From VXYL01 sp963665195 (GTDB taxonomy: Bacteria > Pseudomonadota > Gammaproteobacteria > Pseudomonadales > Azotimanducaceae), in contig OY762070.1 in NCBI GenBank assembly GCA_963665195.1, positions 3,038,001-3,102,000 on the forward strand: a stretch of DNA of 64,000 bases, in the 5' to 3' direction. Under the pieces are notes generated by a model that did not search any database, was not told the origin of the DNA, and saw only the letters and a program-made list of their open reading frames with translations. Positions 35,642 through 45,500 of this stretch are shown one piece after another; position 1 is the first letter of the stretch, and the number at the start of each line of letters is the position of its first letter. A program made the translations under genes and the position numbers.

Positions 35642-37156
35642 TCATGGCTGCACATCCAGCGTTGCCTCCGTTGGCGCCAGATCGATGTCGATGCCCCAGC
35701 TTTCCAAGACCGTGCCGAGCGTGCGGTCGTGGGACGTCACCGCGTTCAGGTAGCCGATCTTGGCGCGCAGCTCGCCCACCTGCGCGTTCAGGAGGTCCGT
35801 CTGGAACTCCGCGAGGCGGAAGTTGGAGGAAAGGCCGAGGCGCAGCTTGCCCCTCTCCAGTTCCAGCTTCTCTTCGGCGAGCGTCAAAGCGGATTGGGCG
35901 AGCTCCAGGCGGCGCACGCCGGTCTCCACGGCGCGAACGGCGTTGCGCACGGCGATTTCCATCTCGCGGCTGGCGCTGGCGAGCGAGTTCTCCGCCTGGC
36001 GCATGGACAGCTCGGCGCTCAGACGCTGGCGGCGCAGGCGTCGGGACTCCGCGCCGCTGATGGGGATCGACAGCGACAGCGACACGCGGTAGTCGCCGTC
36101 GGTGCGGCGGCCGAGATCCCGGAATGCGGCGCCCGCCTCGTCGCCGCTGCCCGTGTAGCTCGTGCTCGCATTCAGGGAGAGGTCCCACAGTCCCTGGTTG
36201 CGCGCCAGCATGAGATAGATCTCGTTGCGGCTCACGTTGAGCAGGGCTTGCAGATAGGCGGTGTGGTTCTGCCGGGCGGTTTCGCGGCTCAAATCGAGGT
36301 CCACCAAGACCGGCTCGACCGCGAGGGATTCGGTGGGCGCGACCTGCACGCCGCCGCCGATGTCCAGCAGCACGTTGAGGTCGCGGCGCGCGTCGTCCAG
36401 GCGAATCTGGCTTTCCACTACGCCGAGTTCGCGGTCCGCGATGTTGGCCTGCGTCTGCGTCATGTCCTGCCGCGCCATGCGCCCCGTCTGCACCAGCAGG
36501 CGATTCACCTCCAGCGTTTCCCGAGCCCGCTCCAGCGAACGCTCGTTGATGTCCACGGCCAGTTCCGCTTCGATCACGGCGCGGTAGGCGCGCACCACCG
36601 CGGTCACCACATCCATGATCGCGGCCTTGAAGCGCAGCAGGTTGCCCTCTTCCGCCAAGTGCGCGAGCCGCACGGGCGCCCGTCCGGCGCGAAGGCCGCC
36701 GCCGCGCAGCAGCGGCTGGGACACCGTGATCGTCACGCCCGCGCCGTCCTGCCAGGTATCGACGCCTTCGTCCACCGTCGCGGTCCAGCCCGGCACGACG
36801 CTGACCGAGCCGCCGGTCGGAAGGCGGAGATCGAGGCTCGGGCCGGCGGAGAGGTCCCAGCTCGCATCGCCGGTGACCGCATTGCGGTAGCGCTCGCCGC
36901 GCAGCCTGCCGAAGCTGAACTGCGGCAGGAACCATTGCCGCGCTTCGTCGAGGTCGTAGCGGTCGAGCACCCGGGCGAGCCGCGCATTCACCAGCGAAGG
37001 GTTGTCGCCCAGCGCCCGGGCGACGGCCTCGGACAGCGTCATCGGCAATCGCTCGGCGGCGATCGGCGAATCGGCGGCGGACTCGGCTCCCGCGCACCAC
37101 AGCGGCGCGCAGACCGAGAGGGCCGCAATCCACCGAGCCGTTCGCCGTCGAGCCAT
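35642..37156 (-). CDS. TolC-family outer-membrane efflux/secretion channel protein
   Basis: TolC-family proteins form trimeric barrel-plus-tunnel exit ducts for tripartite pumps and type I secretion. The ~504-residue product has a signal peptide ('MARRRTARWIAALSVCAPLW'). It then shows the two-fold repeat of the family: 'LSEAVARALGDNPSLVNARL' opening, long coiled helices ('VVRAYRAVIEAELAVDINER', 'MTQTQANIADRELGVVESQI') and beta segments ('LWDLSLNASTSYTGSGDEAG'). A second helical repeat includes 'EMEIAVRNAVRAVETGVRRL'. ATG 37183 is an alternative start. No adaptor or inner-membrane pump gene is adjacent. Confidence 0.88.
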   Translation of the reverse strand: MARRRTARWIAALSVCAPLWCAGAESAADSPIAAERLPMTLSEAVARALGDNPSLVNARLARVLDRYDLDEARQWFLPQFSFGRLRGERYRNAVTGDASWDLSAGPSLDLRLPTGGSVSVVPGWTATVDEGVDTWQDGAGVTITVSQPLLRGGGLRAGRAPVRLAHLAEEGNLLRFKAAIMDVVTAVVRAYRAVIEAELAVDINERSLERARETLEVNRLLVQTGRMARQDMTQTQANIADRELGVVESQIRLDDARRDLNVLLDIGGGVQVAPTESLAVEPVLVDLDLSRETARQNHTAYLQALLNVSRNEIYLMLARNQGLWDLSLNASTSYTGSGDEAGAAFRDLGRRTDGDYRVSLSLSIPISGAESRRLRRQRLSAELSMRQAENSLASASREMEIAVRNAVRAVETGVRRLELAQSALTLAEEKLELERGKLRLGLSSNFRLAEFQTDLLNAQVGELRAKIGYLNAVTSHDRTLGTVLESWGIDIDLAPTEATLDVQP

Positions 37157-37298
37157 CGCGCCTGCGCAAGCGCCAGAGAACATCGTGGCGGCACGGTAAA
37201 CCCGAGTGGTTCGGCCATGCAAGCGATGCGAACGCGGAACCGCTTGCAGGTGGGCTATGATCGACAGCCTCTCAACAAGCGTCAGCAATGGGAATCCC

Positions 37299-38957
37299 AT
37301 GAGCCACGACCTCGTGATTCGCGGCGGCACCGTCGTCGACGGTACCGGCGCCGAACCCTTCAGCGCGGATGTCGCCGTGGACGGCGACCGGATCGCCGCC
37401 ATCGGCCAGGTGAAGACCAAAGGCAAGCGGGAGATCGACGCCGCCGGCCTCAACGTCTCGCCAGGCTTCATCGACCTGCACACCCACCTCGACGCCCAGA
37501 TCGGCTGGGACCGGGACGTCACCTCGGTGAGCTGGCACGGCGTCACCACCGCCCTCTTCGGCAACTGCGGCGTCACTTTCGCGCCCTGCCGGCCCACGGA
37601 CCGCGAATTCCTGGCCGGCATGATGGAGACCGTCGAGGACATCCCGAAGAAGGCCATCCTGCACGGCCTGCCGTGGAACTGGGAGGGCTACGGCGGTTAT
37701 CTGGACGCCTTGTCGGCGCTGGGGCCGGCGATCAACATCTGCGGCCTGGTCGGCCACTGCGCGACGCGCTTCTACGTCATGGGCGAGCGGGCCGTGGAAG
37801 AACCGGCCACCGATGACGAGGTGCGCCAGATCGCCGAGCTCGCTGGCCAGTCGGTGAAGGAAGGCGCGGTGGGTTTCTCCACCAACCGCTTCCCGCCCCA
37901 TCGCCTGCCGGACGGCCGCTCGATCCCCGGTACGTTCGCAGAACGCGATGAACTGCGCGCCGTGGCCAAGGAAGTGGGGCGGCACGGCGGCATCATGCAG
38001 ACGGTTTCCGACTTCAGCGACTTCGACGCCGAGATGGACCTGATCGCCGACGAGGCCCGCATGGCGCGCGGGGCACTGTTCAGCTCCGCCGCCGAAGTCG
38101 GCACCGAGCGGCTCAACGAACGCGTCACGGCGATGCGCGACGAAGGCCTGAACGTCACCTCCGTCACCGTGCCGCGCAGCGGCGGCGGTGTCGGGGGGCT
38201 GTCCACGGACAACTTCTTCCGCACTCCCGCTTGGAACGAGCTGCGCAAGCGCGATCTCGCTGGTCGCGTGGCGGCCATCCGCAACGCGGAAACGCGCCGG
38301 CGCCTGATCGACGAAGTGAAGGCGCAAGGCGACGGCGTTGTCGAGACGATGAAGCGCTGGTTCTACATGGGCGATGCGGCGCGGCCCTGCTACACCCAGG
38401 ATCTGTCGCAGAACCTCGCAACGCTGGCCCAGGCGCGCGGCGAGCATCCGGTGGAGACGTGGCTGCGCATCAGCGACGAGACCGACGGCAAGGCGCTCTT
38501 CCACATGCGCGGCTTCAACGTCAATCTCGATGCGCTGGCCGAACTCATCACCACGGACTGGGCGATGCCGGGCCTCGGCGATGCGGGCGCGCACGTCAGC
38601 CAGATGATCGACTCCGGCTGGTCCACGTTCATCCTCTCGCACTGGCATCGCGACACGGGCCTGTACTCGCTGGCCGAGGCGGTGCGCCGCGTCAGCTCGG
38701 TGCCTGCCGGTGTGCTGGGGCTTGATGATCGCGGCACGCTGTCGGTGGGCAAGCGGGCCGACATCAACGTCTTCGACATCGACCGGCTCGAGGAGCGGAT
38801 GCCGGAAATCGTCCACGACTTCCCGTTCGGCGCACCGCGCTTCATCCAACGCGCCGCGGGCTACCACGCGACGGTGTGCAACGGCGCGGTCATCCTCCAA
38901 GAAGACGAGCTGACGGGGGAATACGGCGGTCGCGTGCTGCGCAATCCCGGCGCCTAG
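37299..38957 (+). CDS. N-acyl-D-amino-acid deacylase / D-aminoacylase-type amidohydrolase
   Basis: The 552-residue product is a TIM-barrel amidohydrolase that probably removes the acyl group from N-acyl-D-amino acids or related amides. The first metal site is H61-T-H63-L-D65 in 'SPGFIDLHTHLDAQIGWD'. Other marks are 'GVTTALFGNCGVTFAPCRP', 'GLVGHCATRFYVMGERAVEE', 'GAVGFSTNRFPPH' and 'GLGDAGAHVSQMIDSG', with the closing beta-sandwich 'GTLSVGKRADINVFDIDRLE'. The start chosen is ATG 37299; the frame is open to 37206, but that part lies in the divergent promoter region shared with the TolC-like gene. Substrate specificity is uncertain within the family. Confidence 0.88.
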   Translation: MSHDLVIRGGTVVDGTGAEPFSADVAVDGDRIAAIGQVKTKGKREIDAAGLNVSPGFIDLHTHLDAQIGWDRDVTSVSWHGVTTALFGNCGVTFAPCRPTDREFLAGMMETVEDIPKKAILHGLPWNWEGYGGYLDALSALGPAINICGLVGHCATRFYVMGERAVEEPATDDEVRQIAELAGQSVKEGAVGFSTNRFPPHRLPDGRSIPGTFAERDELRAVAKEVGRHGGIMQTVSDFSDFDAEMDLIADEARMARGALFSSAAEVGTERLNERVTAMRDEGLNVTSVTVPRSGGGVGGLSTDNFFRTPAWNELRKRDLAGRVAAIRNAETRRRLIDEVKAQGDGVVETMKRWFYMGDAARPCYTQDLSQNLATLAQARGEHPVETWLRISDETDGKALFHMRGFNVNLDALAELITTDWAMPGLGDAGAHVSQMIDSGWSTFILSHWHRDTGLYSLAEAVRRVSSVPAGVLGLDDRGTLSVGKRADINVFDIDRLEERMPEIVHDFPFGAPRFIQRAAGYHATVCNGAVILQEDELTGEYGGRVLRNPGA

Positions 38958-38972
38958 CCGGCGCCGTTCGGT

Positions 38973-38992
38973 CGGGGCCAGCGCCGGCCCCG
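38973..38992 (+). terminator. GC-rich hairpin after the deacylase gene
   Basis: CGGGGCC and GGCCCCG form a perfect 7-bp stem around a 6-base loop, 15 bp after the stop codon. There is no T-run, so it may act as a weak terminator or an mRNA 3' stabiliser. Confidence 0.4.
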
Positions 38993-39014
38993 GCCTAACC
39001 GAGACGGGAGCACC

Positions 39015-40061
39015 ATGAGAACGGCGGCTTGGCTCGCGCTTGCCCTCGTCGCCTTGGCGGCCGGGAGCCTGCGCGCCCAGGACCCGCCGCGCTTCCACGA
39101 CGTCCACTTCCACCTGACGAACTACATTCAGAACGGCGTGACCGCCCGCGAGTATCTCGACATGGTGGGCGATCGCGTCGGGCGCGTGGCCATGTTCGGC
39201 ATCCCGTTGCAGCAGAAGTGGGACTACTTCGTCTCCGGCGAACGGGCACCGAACTACTACCTGCTCTCCGACGCCGCTCTGTACTACTACTCGTTCGTCG
39301 ACGCGATGATCGCCGCCGAGTACCTTGCCTTGACCGAGCGCGATCAGGCCCGCATCGACCCGATGATCACGGGCTTCAACCCCACGGACATGTACGCCGC
39401 GGACCACATCCGCCGCGTCCTGCGCACCTTTCCGGGCGTGTTCACCGGCATCGGCGAGTTCAGCGTCCACAAGGAGTTCGTCTCCTCGAAGGTGGCCGGG
39501 CACACGGCGAGCCTGTTCAACCCGGCTCTGGACCGCATCTTCGAGACCGTGGCGGAGATCGGCCTCGTGGCGATCATCCACTGCGACGTGGACACGGTGC
39601 GCGCCGGCGAACGGCCGCGGCACTACGACGACCTCCTCGCCCTGATGGAGCGGCACCCGAAGGCTGCGGTGATCTGGGCGCATACGGGCCTCGGCCGCTT
39701 CGTGCGCCCCGGCAACGACCATGTTGAGCTGCTCGCCGCCATGCTGTCCGACCCGCGCTACGACCACGTGCTGCTCGACATTTCGTGGGACGAGGTGGCC
39801 CGGTACCTGGTGCGGCCCGGCCCCGTCGAAGCCTGGGCGGAACTGATCGAGACCCACCCGACCCGGTTCCTGTTCGGCACCGACGCCGTCGCGCCGCAGG
39901 ACTGGGAGAGCTACGTGGCGACCTACGCCATGTACGAGCCGCTCTGGGAGAGGCTCGACGCCGGAACCCGCGCCCAAGTGGAACGCCTCAACTACGAGCG
40001 CGTCTTCGATGCGGCCGCGACTCGGGTTCGCGCATGGGAAGAACGCCAAGCGAGCCGTTGA
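39015..40061 (+). CDS. Exported amidohydrolase-family (TIM-barrel) metal-dependent hydrolase
   Basis: The 348-residue product has a signal peptide ('MRTAAWLALALVALAAGSLR', cleavage near AQD). An amidohydrolase_2-type barrel follows: 'FHDVHFHLTNYIQNG' with the H-x-H pair, 'AIIHCDVDTVRAG', 'AAVIWAHTGLGRFV' and 'RFLFGTDAVAPQDWES' with the late Asp. These sites fit a metal-dependent hydrolase or decarboxylase fold. The exported location is unusual for this family. It follows the deacylase by 57 bp with a hairpin between, so coupling is uncertain. Confidence 0.82.
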   Translation: MRTAAWLALALVALAAGSLRAQDPPRFHDVHFHLTNYIQNGVTAREYLDMVGDRVGRVAMFGIPLQQKWDYFVSGERAPNYYLLSDAALYYYSFVDAMIAAEYLALTERDQARIDPMITGFNPTDMYAADHIRRVLRTFPGVFTGIGEFSVHKEFVSSKVAGHTASLFNPALDRIFETVAEIGLVAIIHCDVDTVRAGERPRHYDDLLALMERHPKAAVIWAHTGLGRFVRPGNDHVELLAAMLSDPRYDHVLLDISWDEVARYLVRPGPVEAWAELIETHPTRFLFGTDAVAPQDWESYVATYAMYEPLWERLDAGTRAQVERLNYERVFDAAATRVRAWEERQASR

Positions 40062-40114
40062 ATCCGAACTCTGAAGCAACGGGGTCGTTGTGGTGTTGAC
40101 TACAGGCCGGAGCA

Positions 40115-40309
40115 ATGAAGAAACGGGCACTGACTAAGCACCTGAATGCTCGCGGGTGCCACCTGCTCAGACAAGGCCGTAGCCACGAGTGGTGGGTCAA
40201 TCAGGCCACAGGCGCGCGTTCTTCCGTGCCGCGGCATAGCGAGGTCAGAGACCTGCTCGCGAACAAGATCTGCCGCGACCTTGAGATCGATGAGGTCGCA
40301 CCGCGATGA
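40115..40309 (+). CDS. hicA: HicA-type toxin (mRNA interferase)
   Basis: The 64-residue product has the double-stranded-RNA-binding-like HicA fold. It carries the catalytic histidine in 'LLRQGRSHEWWVN' (H24), followed by 'SSVPRHSEVRDLLANKICRD', a very typical HicA end. HicA cleaves mRNA and is blocked by HicB. The ATG at 40115 follows GGAGC. A HicB-like gene lies just downstream but on the opposite strand, 11 bp stop-to-stop, which is not the usual co-directional operon. Confidence 0.85.
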   Translation: MKKRALTKHLNARGCHLLRQGRSHEWWVNQATGARSSVPRHSEVRDLLANKICRDLEIDEVAPR

Positions 40310-40320
40310 GATTTTGCGGC

Positions 40321-40536
40321 TCAGATGGCTACAGCGACCTGCTCGCAATCATCGTGGGCGAGAGCGACCGCATCGTCGCGGTTCATCGCCAAGGCTTCCT
40401 GCAGGAGTTCGGCGAGGGAGGCCAACAACATTTCCCGCGTGCGTTCCTGAGCATTGACGCCGGGCAGCTCGGCGATCCAGCCGACCCACCAGTCACCGTC
40501 CCGCGAGATGATTGCTGTCCATGGCGAGCGATCCAC
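40321..40536 (-). CDS. hicB: HicB-type antitoxin
   Basis: The 71-residue product matches the short HicB family: 'WTAIISRDGDWWVGWIAELP', 'GVNAQERTREMLLASLAELL' and 'ALAMNRDDAVALA'. These proteins have a degenerate RNase H-like fold that masks HicA and usually a DNA-binding tail, which is not evident here. The GTG start at 40536 is the only usable start after an in-frame stop. The gene is convergent with hicA. The IS remnant begins 80 bp beyond its start, so its promoter region is short or altered. Confidence 0.78.
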   Translation of the reverse strand: MDRSPWTAIISRDGDWWVGWIAELPGVNAQERTREMLLASLAELLQEALAMNRDDAVALAHDDCEQVAVAI

Positions 40537-40614
40537 GGGTTCACCAAGTCAGTCCAGAAGGTGATGGGAGCATAGCATGTAGCCGGTCTGGCTGGTTCGC
40601 GGTCAATGCGCAGC

Positions 40615-41681
40615 TGTCAAGCGACATCAGGAACTGACCCCCTGGCGACACGCAAAACTGACCCCCCCTCATATCGTGGCACCGCCGGTGGCGGGGTTGT
40701 CCACGCCTTGTCCACGGCGCCGGTCCCCCCGAGCGGAAAAGGCGCGGTGGGCAAGGGGTGGACAACCCCACGACGACCCTCTCGGCGCGGACGCCGGTCA
40801 CGGCGAAGGCGGCGCCAGCGGCGCCGCGCCCGGTGCGCCGAGCACGCCGGCGCGCCGCTTCTCGCGCAGCCGGCAGCTCTCGCCGGTGATGGTCAGCACG
40901 TGGCTGTGGTGCAGCAGCCGGTCGAGGATCGCGGTGGCGACCACGGCGTCGCCGAACACCTCGCCCCACTCGCCGACCGGGCGGTTCGACGTCAGCATCG
41001 TGCTGCCGCGCTCGCAGCGCCGCGACACGAGCTGGAAGAACAGGTGCGCGGCGTGGCGCTCGAACGGCAGGCAGCCGAGCTCGTCGACGATCAGCAGCTT
41101 CGGCTTGGCGTAGAACGCGATGCGGTCGTCGAGCGCGCGCCCTCGCGGTGCGCCTTGGCGAGCGACGCCATCACCGCCTGCGCGGTGGCGAACAGCACCG
41201 AGCAGCCCCGGCGGATGGCCTCGCGGCCGAGCGCGACGGCCAGGTGCGACTTGCCGACCCCGGCGGGCCGAGCAGCAGCGCGGCGTCGCCGTGCGCCACC
41301 CACCGCGACGCCGCAAGCTCGCGGACCTGGCGCTCGTCGACGCTCGGCTGCGCCTTGAAGTCGAAGTCGGCGAGCTCGCGCACGACCGGGAAATCGGCGA
41401 TCCTCATCGCCATCTCCAGGCGCCGCTCGTTCCGCCGCGCCACCTCGCGGCCGACCAGGAACGCCACCGCCTCGCGCAGCGTCATGCCCTTCTCCGCCGC
41501 CTCGTCGAGCAGGCTGTCGAGCTGGTCGCGGATGCAGGTCAGCTTCAGCCGCGTGAGCTGCTCGGCGAGAACGTCGTGGTCCACCATCGGAAGCTCCCGC
41601 CGGCCACCGCCGCGTACTCGTCGAGCGGCCGCAGCAGCGCCGGCTCCGGCGGGTCCTCGGCTTCCGCCTCGGCGCGCGGGC
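40615..41681 (-). mobile_element. Truncated IS21-family element
   Basis: The left end begins TGTCAAGCGAC and contains the multiple terminal repeats of IS21-type elements, 'GGAACTGACCCCC' and 'CAAAACTGACCCCCC' at about 40630-40670. Inside is istB on the minus strand, preceded by a few codons that look like the IstA C-terminus ('PLDEYAAVAGGSF'). The rest of istA and the other end are missing: at about 41681 the sequence switches abruptly into a hipA fragment. The element is therefore a defective remnant. Confidence 0.82.
40798..41587 (-). pseudogene. istB: IstB-type transposition helper ATPase, frameshifted
   Basis: IstB is the AAA+ helper of IS21 transposition. The N-terminal part reads 'MVDHDVLAEQLTRLKLTCIR' and 'EKGMTLREAVAFLVGREVAR' up to the Walker A start 'ALLLGPPG'. 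Near 41265 a base is missing, and 'GVGKSHLAVALGREAIRRGC' continues in a second frame. Near 41135 it shifts again, and 'DDRIAFYAKPKLLIVDELGC' (Walker B) to 'ILDRLLHHSHVLTITGESCR' is in a third frame, ending at 40798. All motifs of a ~260-residue IstB are present, but the frame is broken twice, so it is inactive unless these are sequence errors. Confidence 0.85.
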
Positions 41682-41996
41682 CTCATCTACCGCGACGGCG
41701 TATCGCCGGCGCTCGCCCCGGCATACGATCTGCTGAGCACCATCGCGCATTTGCCCGACCAGACCATGGCACTCCGGCTAGGCCGCTCAAAGCTATGGCG
41801 CGACCTGACGCTAGATCAGCTTCGCTTCTTCGCCGCCCGCTTGGCTATCCCGGAAGGCTTGACCATTCGAGCCGCCCAGGAGACGGTGGCGAGGTTTCGG
41901 GAGCTATGGCCGGATCACGCCGAAGCGTTCGAGTTGCCGAGCGCTACCAAGAGGGTCATCGACCAGTACGTTGCCGCCCTGCCGATCGCCAACTAG
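41682..41996 (+). pseudogene. HipA-family kinase, C-terminal fragment
   Basis: The ~104 residues from 'LIYRDGVSPALAPAYDLLST' through 'QTMALRLGRSKLWRDLTLDQ' to 'AQETVARFRELWPDH' are the end of a HipA-like serine/threonine kinase toxin. The catalytic and ATP-binding parts are absent: the frame upstream belongs to the IS remnant. The breakpoint at about 41681 lies directly before the residues that normally follow 'N-W-S', so the element's insertion plus a deletion removed the 5' part. No hipB partner is visible. Confidence 0.8.
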
Positions 41997-42596
41997 ACGC
42001 AGGCGGCGAAGTAGCTCTGCCAACCTCTCGCCTCACGCTCGGCGAGCGGCGGACGTCCCACGGCGGAAGCTCCATCCCGCACGTGTTGATGGGATCGCGG
42101 CCGGGGAGCTGCGACGCCATCGAAGTGGCATGCGCCACGTCCCGCGCCAGGCAGCCGCCCACGCCATCGTCCAGCGCGGCAACGCCGAGAACCCCGCCAA
42201 AGGGCGGACCGACCCTGCAGCGGGCTCCGCACGTCGGTTCGGTATCCGCCTCAGCACCGTTCGCAGCGTAGTTTGCTAGAATCGCGTCCGACGTCACCTT
42301 TGGCAGCCCGCTCCACGCCATCCAGAAATGCCATCCACGCGGCGAATCGACGAACCCAATCGCCGGCCAACGGCCGATCCGCTCGGGCCCATGGTCGCCG
42401 GATACAAGCATGTCGTATTACTCGACACCATCTTCCTCAACGCTTTGGACTCCTTTGGGGAACGCCACACTGCGGTGCTTGACGCGCGGGAGCGGCTAGC
42501 GGAGGAGTACTCTACGCTTCTGAAGCCCACGCACCGGTGTTCGCGCTCTGACTCGACGGGCGCGACCACAGAGCGCATCTGAAGAGCATCGCCCCA
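41997..42596 (+). other. 600-bp stretch without a supported gene
   Basis: An open frame at 42328-42582 (+) encodes ~84 residues ('VLLDTIFLNALDSFGERHTA') with no recognisable family. It ends 14 bp before the SIR2 gene and could be a leader peptide, a small partner or noise. The rest has no recognisable coding similarity on either strand. The segment probably contains the promoter of the SIR2 gene. Confidence 0.45.
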
Positions 42597-45500
42597 GTGC
42601 AGTTCGTCCGCAACGGGCCCGAAATACCCGAACGCCTGCTACAGGAGCACGAGGACGGGCGTGTCGTGTTCTTCTGCGGCGCAGGCATCTCCTACCCGGC
42701 TGGCCTGCCAGACTTCTCAGCTCTAGTCAAGAAGCTCTACGCAAAACTCGCGGTCTCACCCAACGCAACACAAGCGGCCGCGATTAGGGCTAAGCAGTTC
42801 GATACGGCCATTGGCTTGCTGGAAGCGGACATCATCGGTGGCCGTGAGACCGTGCGCCAAGCACTTGCGGGAATACTCTCCCCTAACTTCGATGCCCCGG
42901 AAGCAACTGCGACTCACGAGGCCTTGCTGATGCTTGGCAAGAGTCGCGAGGGAAGCACGCGACTCGTCACCACGAACTTCGATCGCGTCTTTGAGAAGGT
43001 GATCGCTACGAGAGCGCTGAACATTGGGCGCTTTCAAGCGCCGCTGCTACCGGTGCCAAAGAACCGCTGGAGCGGGTTGGTGTATCTGCATGGGCTGCTC
43101 GGTGTCGTACCTACGCCGACCGCTCTGGACCGACTAGTCGTCTCCAGCGGCGACTTTGGCCTAGCATATCTCTCGAACGGTGGGCAGCGCGCTTCGTCAG
43201 CGAGCTGTTTCGCAATTACACCGTGTGCTTCATCGGCTATAGCATCAACGACCCGGTGCTACGTTACATGATGGACGCACTGGCCGCCGACTGTCTACTC
43301 GGGGAGTCAGCACGCGAGATGTTTGCGTTCGGCAGCTTTCGCAAGGGCAAGGAAGAGGCACAAGCGAACGAGTGGCGGGCCAAGAACGTCACGCCCATAC
43401 TCTACCGGGTGCGCAACCATCACGCATATCTGCACAAGACCTTGCGGGAATGGGCGAAGACGTACCGCGACGGCGTGCGCGGCAAGGAGCGCATAGTGGT
43501 GGAGTACGCCATGACGCACCCGCTCGAAAGCACCCGACAGGACGATTTCGTCGGCCGATTGCTATGGGCAATGAGCGATCCGAGCGGCCTGCCGGCGAAG
43601 CGTTTTGCGGAGATTGACCCGGTGCCGTCGCTGGATTGGCTGGAGCCTCTCGGCGAGGAGCGCCATCAACACGGCGACCTAGGACGTTTCGGCGTTTCGC
43701 CCAATGCAACCAAGGACGATGAGCTTGCATTCAGCCTGACCAGCCGCCCGCCACCTTACTCGCTGTCGCCATGGATGTGCATCGTCGACTCCGGAGTGCG
43801 CAACAGCCGCTGGGACGATGTCATGCGGCATTTGGCGCACTGGCTGGTTCGGCATCTCGACGATCCGAAGCTTCTCCTGTGGCTCGTCAAGCACGGCGGT
43901 CAGTTGCATGAAGACATGGTCCAGTTGGTCGAACGTCGCCAAGATGAGCTTGCGGAGCTGGAACGCCAAGGCAACACCGCGGAGCTAGTGCGCATTCGTG
44001 CGAACGCGCCTAGGGCGATCCCCGGGCCGCCAATGCGCACGTTGTGGCAGCTACTGCTGACTGGACGGGTAAGGTCCAGGCTACACAATCTCGACCTGTA
44101 TCGCTGGCGTCAGCGCTTCAAGCGCGATGGTCTTACGGCTCCCCTGCGGTTGGAGTTGCGCGAGATGCTGACACCGCGCATATCGTTGCGCGAGCCGTTC
44201 CGGTGGCCGGCGAAGGAAGTCAAAAGCAGCGAACCTGAGCGCATCAATGATCTGGTCGAGTGGGAGATCGTGCTGTCGGCGGACGACGTTCATTCTGGTC
44301 TACGCCAGCTGTCCAAGGACGCACACTGGGTCACTGTGTTGCCGGAACTACTGTCCGACCTAAGCACCTTGTTGCGCGATACGCTCGACTTGATGGGTCA
44401 GCTGGGTGGCGCCGACGACAGAAGCGATCTGTCCTATATGCACCATCCCTCTATAGCCGAGCATCCACAGAACGCCAAGTTCCACGATTGGACAGCCTTG
44501 ATCGACCTGACACGGGACGCTTGGCTAGCCACAGTGGCGCAGTCGCGGCCGGAAGCATCGCTCGTTGCCGAGTCTTGGTCGAACACCCCCTACCCGCTGT
44601 TCCGGCGCCTCGCTTTTTTCGCCGCGGCACGGGAGAATGTGCTCCCCCATCGACATGCACTCGACTGGCTGTTAGCCGATGCGCACTGGTGGCTGTGGTC
44701 GGTGGAAACCGAGCGGGAAGCCATACGCTTGCTGGTTTTCCTGGCACCGCGCATCGATGAGACGATGCTGCTGGAGTTGGAACAGGCCGTTCTGGCCGGT
44801 CCTCCCCGCGAGATGTTCAAGGACGACATGGAGCCCGAGCGTTGGACTCGGATCATGGACCACCAAGTCTGGCTGCGGCTGGCGAGGATGGCGGAGGCCG
44901 GCGCGGACTTAGGTTCAGCCGGCGAAGAACGGCTGACGCAGCTCTCGACCCAGAACCCAGAGTGGAAGCTGGCACGGGATCAGCGTGATGAGTTTCCGTA
45001 CTGGATGGATGATGGCGACGAGTGGCGTAGGTTCGTCGCCTTACCGCGTCGTCGCCGCGAGCTGATCGAGTGGCTCAGGCAACGACCCGGGACAGATGAT
45101 TGGCCTGAAGATGACTGGCGGCGGCGCTGCCGTGATAATTTCGCGACCACCGCTTGCGCCCTGTGCGCTTTGGCCACAGAGGGTGTCTGGCCGACGGGTC
45201 GCTGGCGAGAGGCGCTTCAGGAATGGTCAGAGGAAAAGCACCTGGGGCGCTCCTGGCGCTACATCGCGCCGGTGTTGGCCACCGTACCTGACGATACGCT
45301 GCGGCCTCTCGCCGACAGTGTCAGTTGGTGGCTTAGGGCAGTTGCTAGTTCATTCGAAGGAAACGAAGGACACTTCTTCAAGCTCACTTGGCGTATCCTG
45401 TCATCTGACCATCGGGACGGCGTCGATGCAGACGACCCGGTTCTAAGCGCGGTCAATCATCCCGTGGGTCGCGTCACGGACGCACTACTGCGCTGGTGGT

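Noticed and set aside
42328..42582. A small partner protein upstream of the sirtuin
   Set aside because: The 84-residue frame has no recognisable family or clear ribosome site; it is recorded only in the description of the gap.
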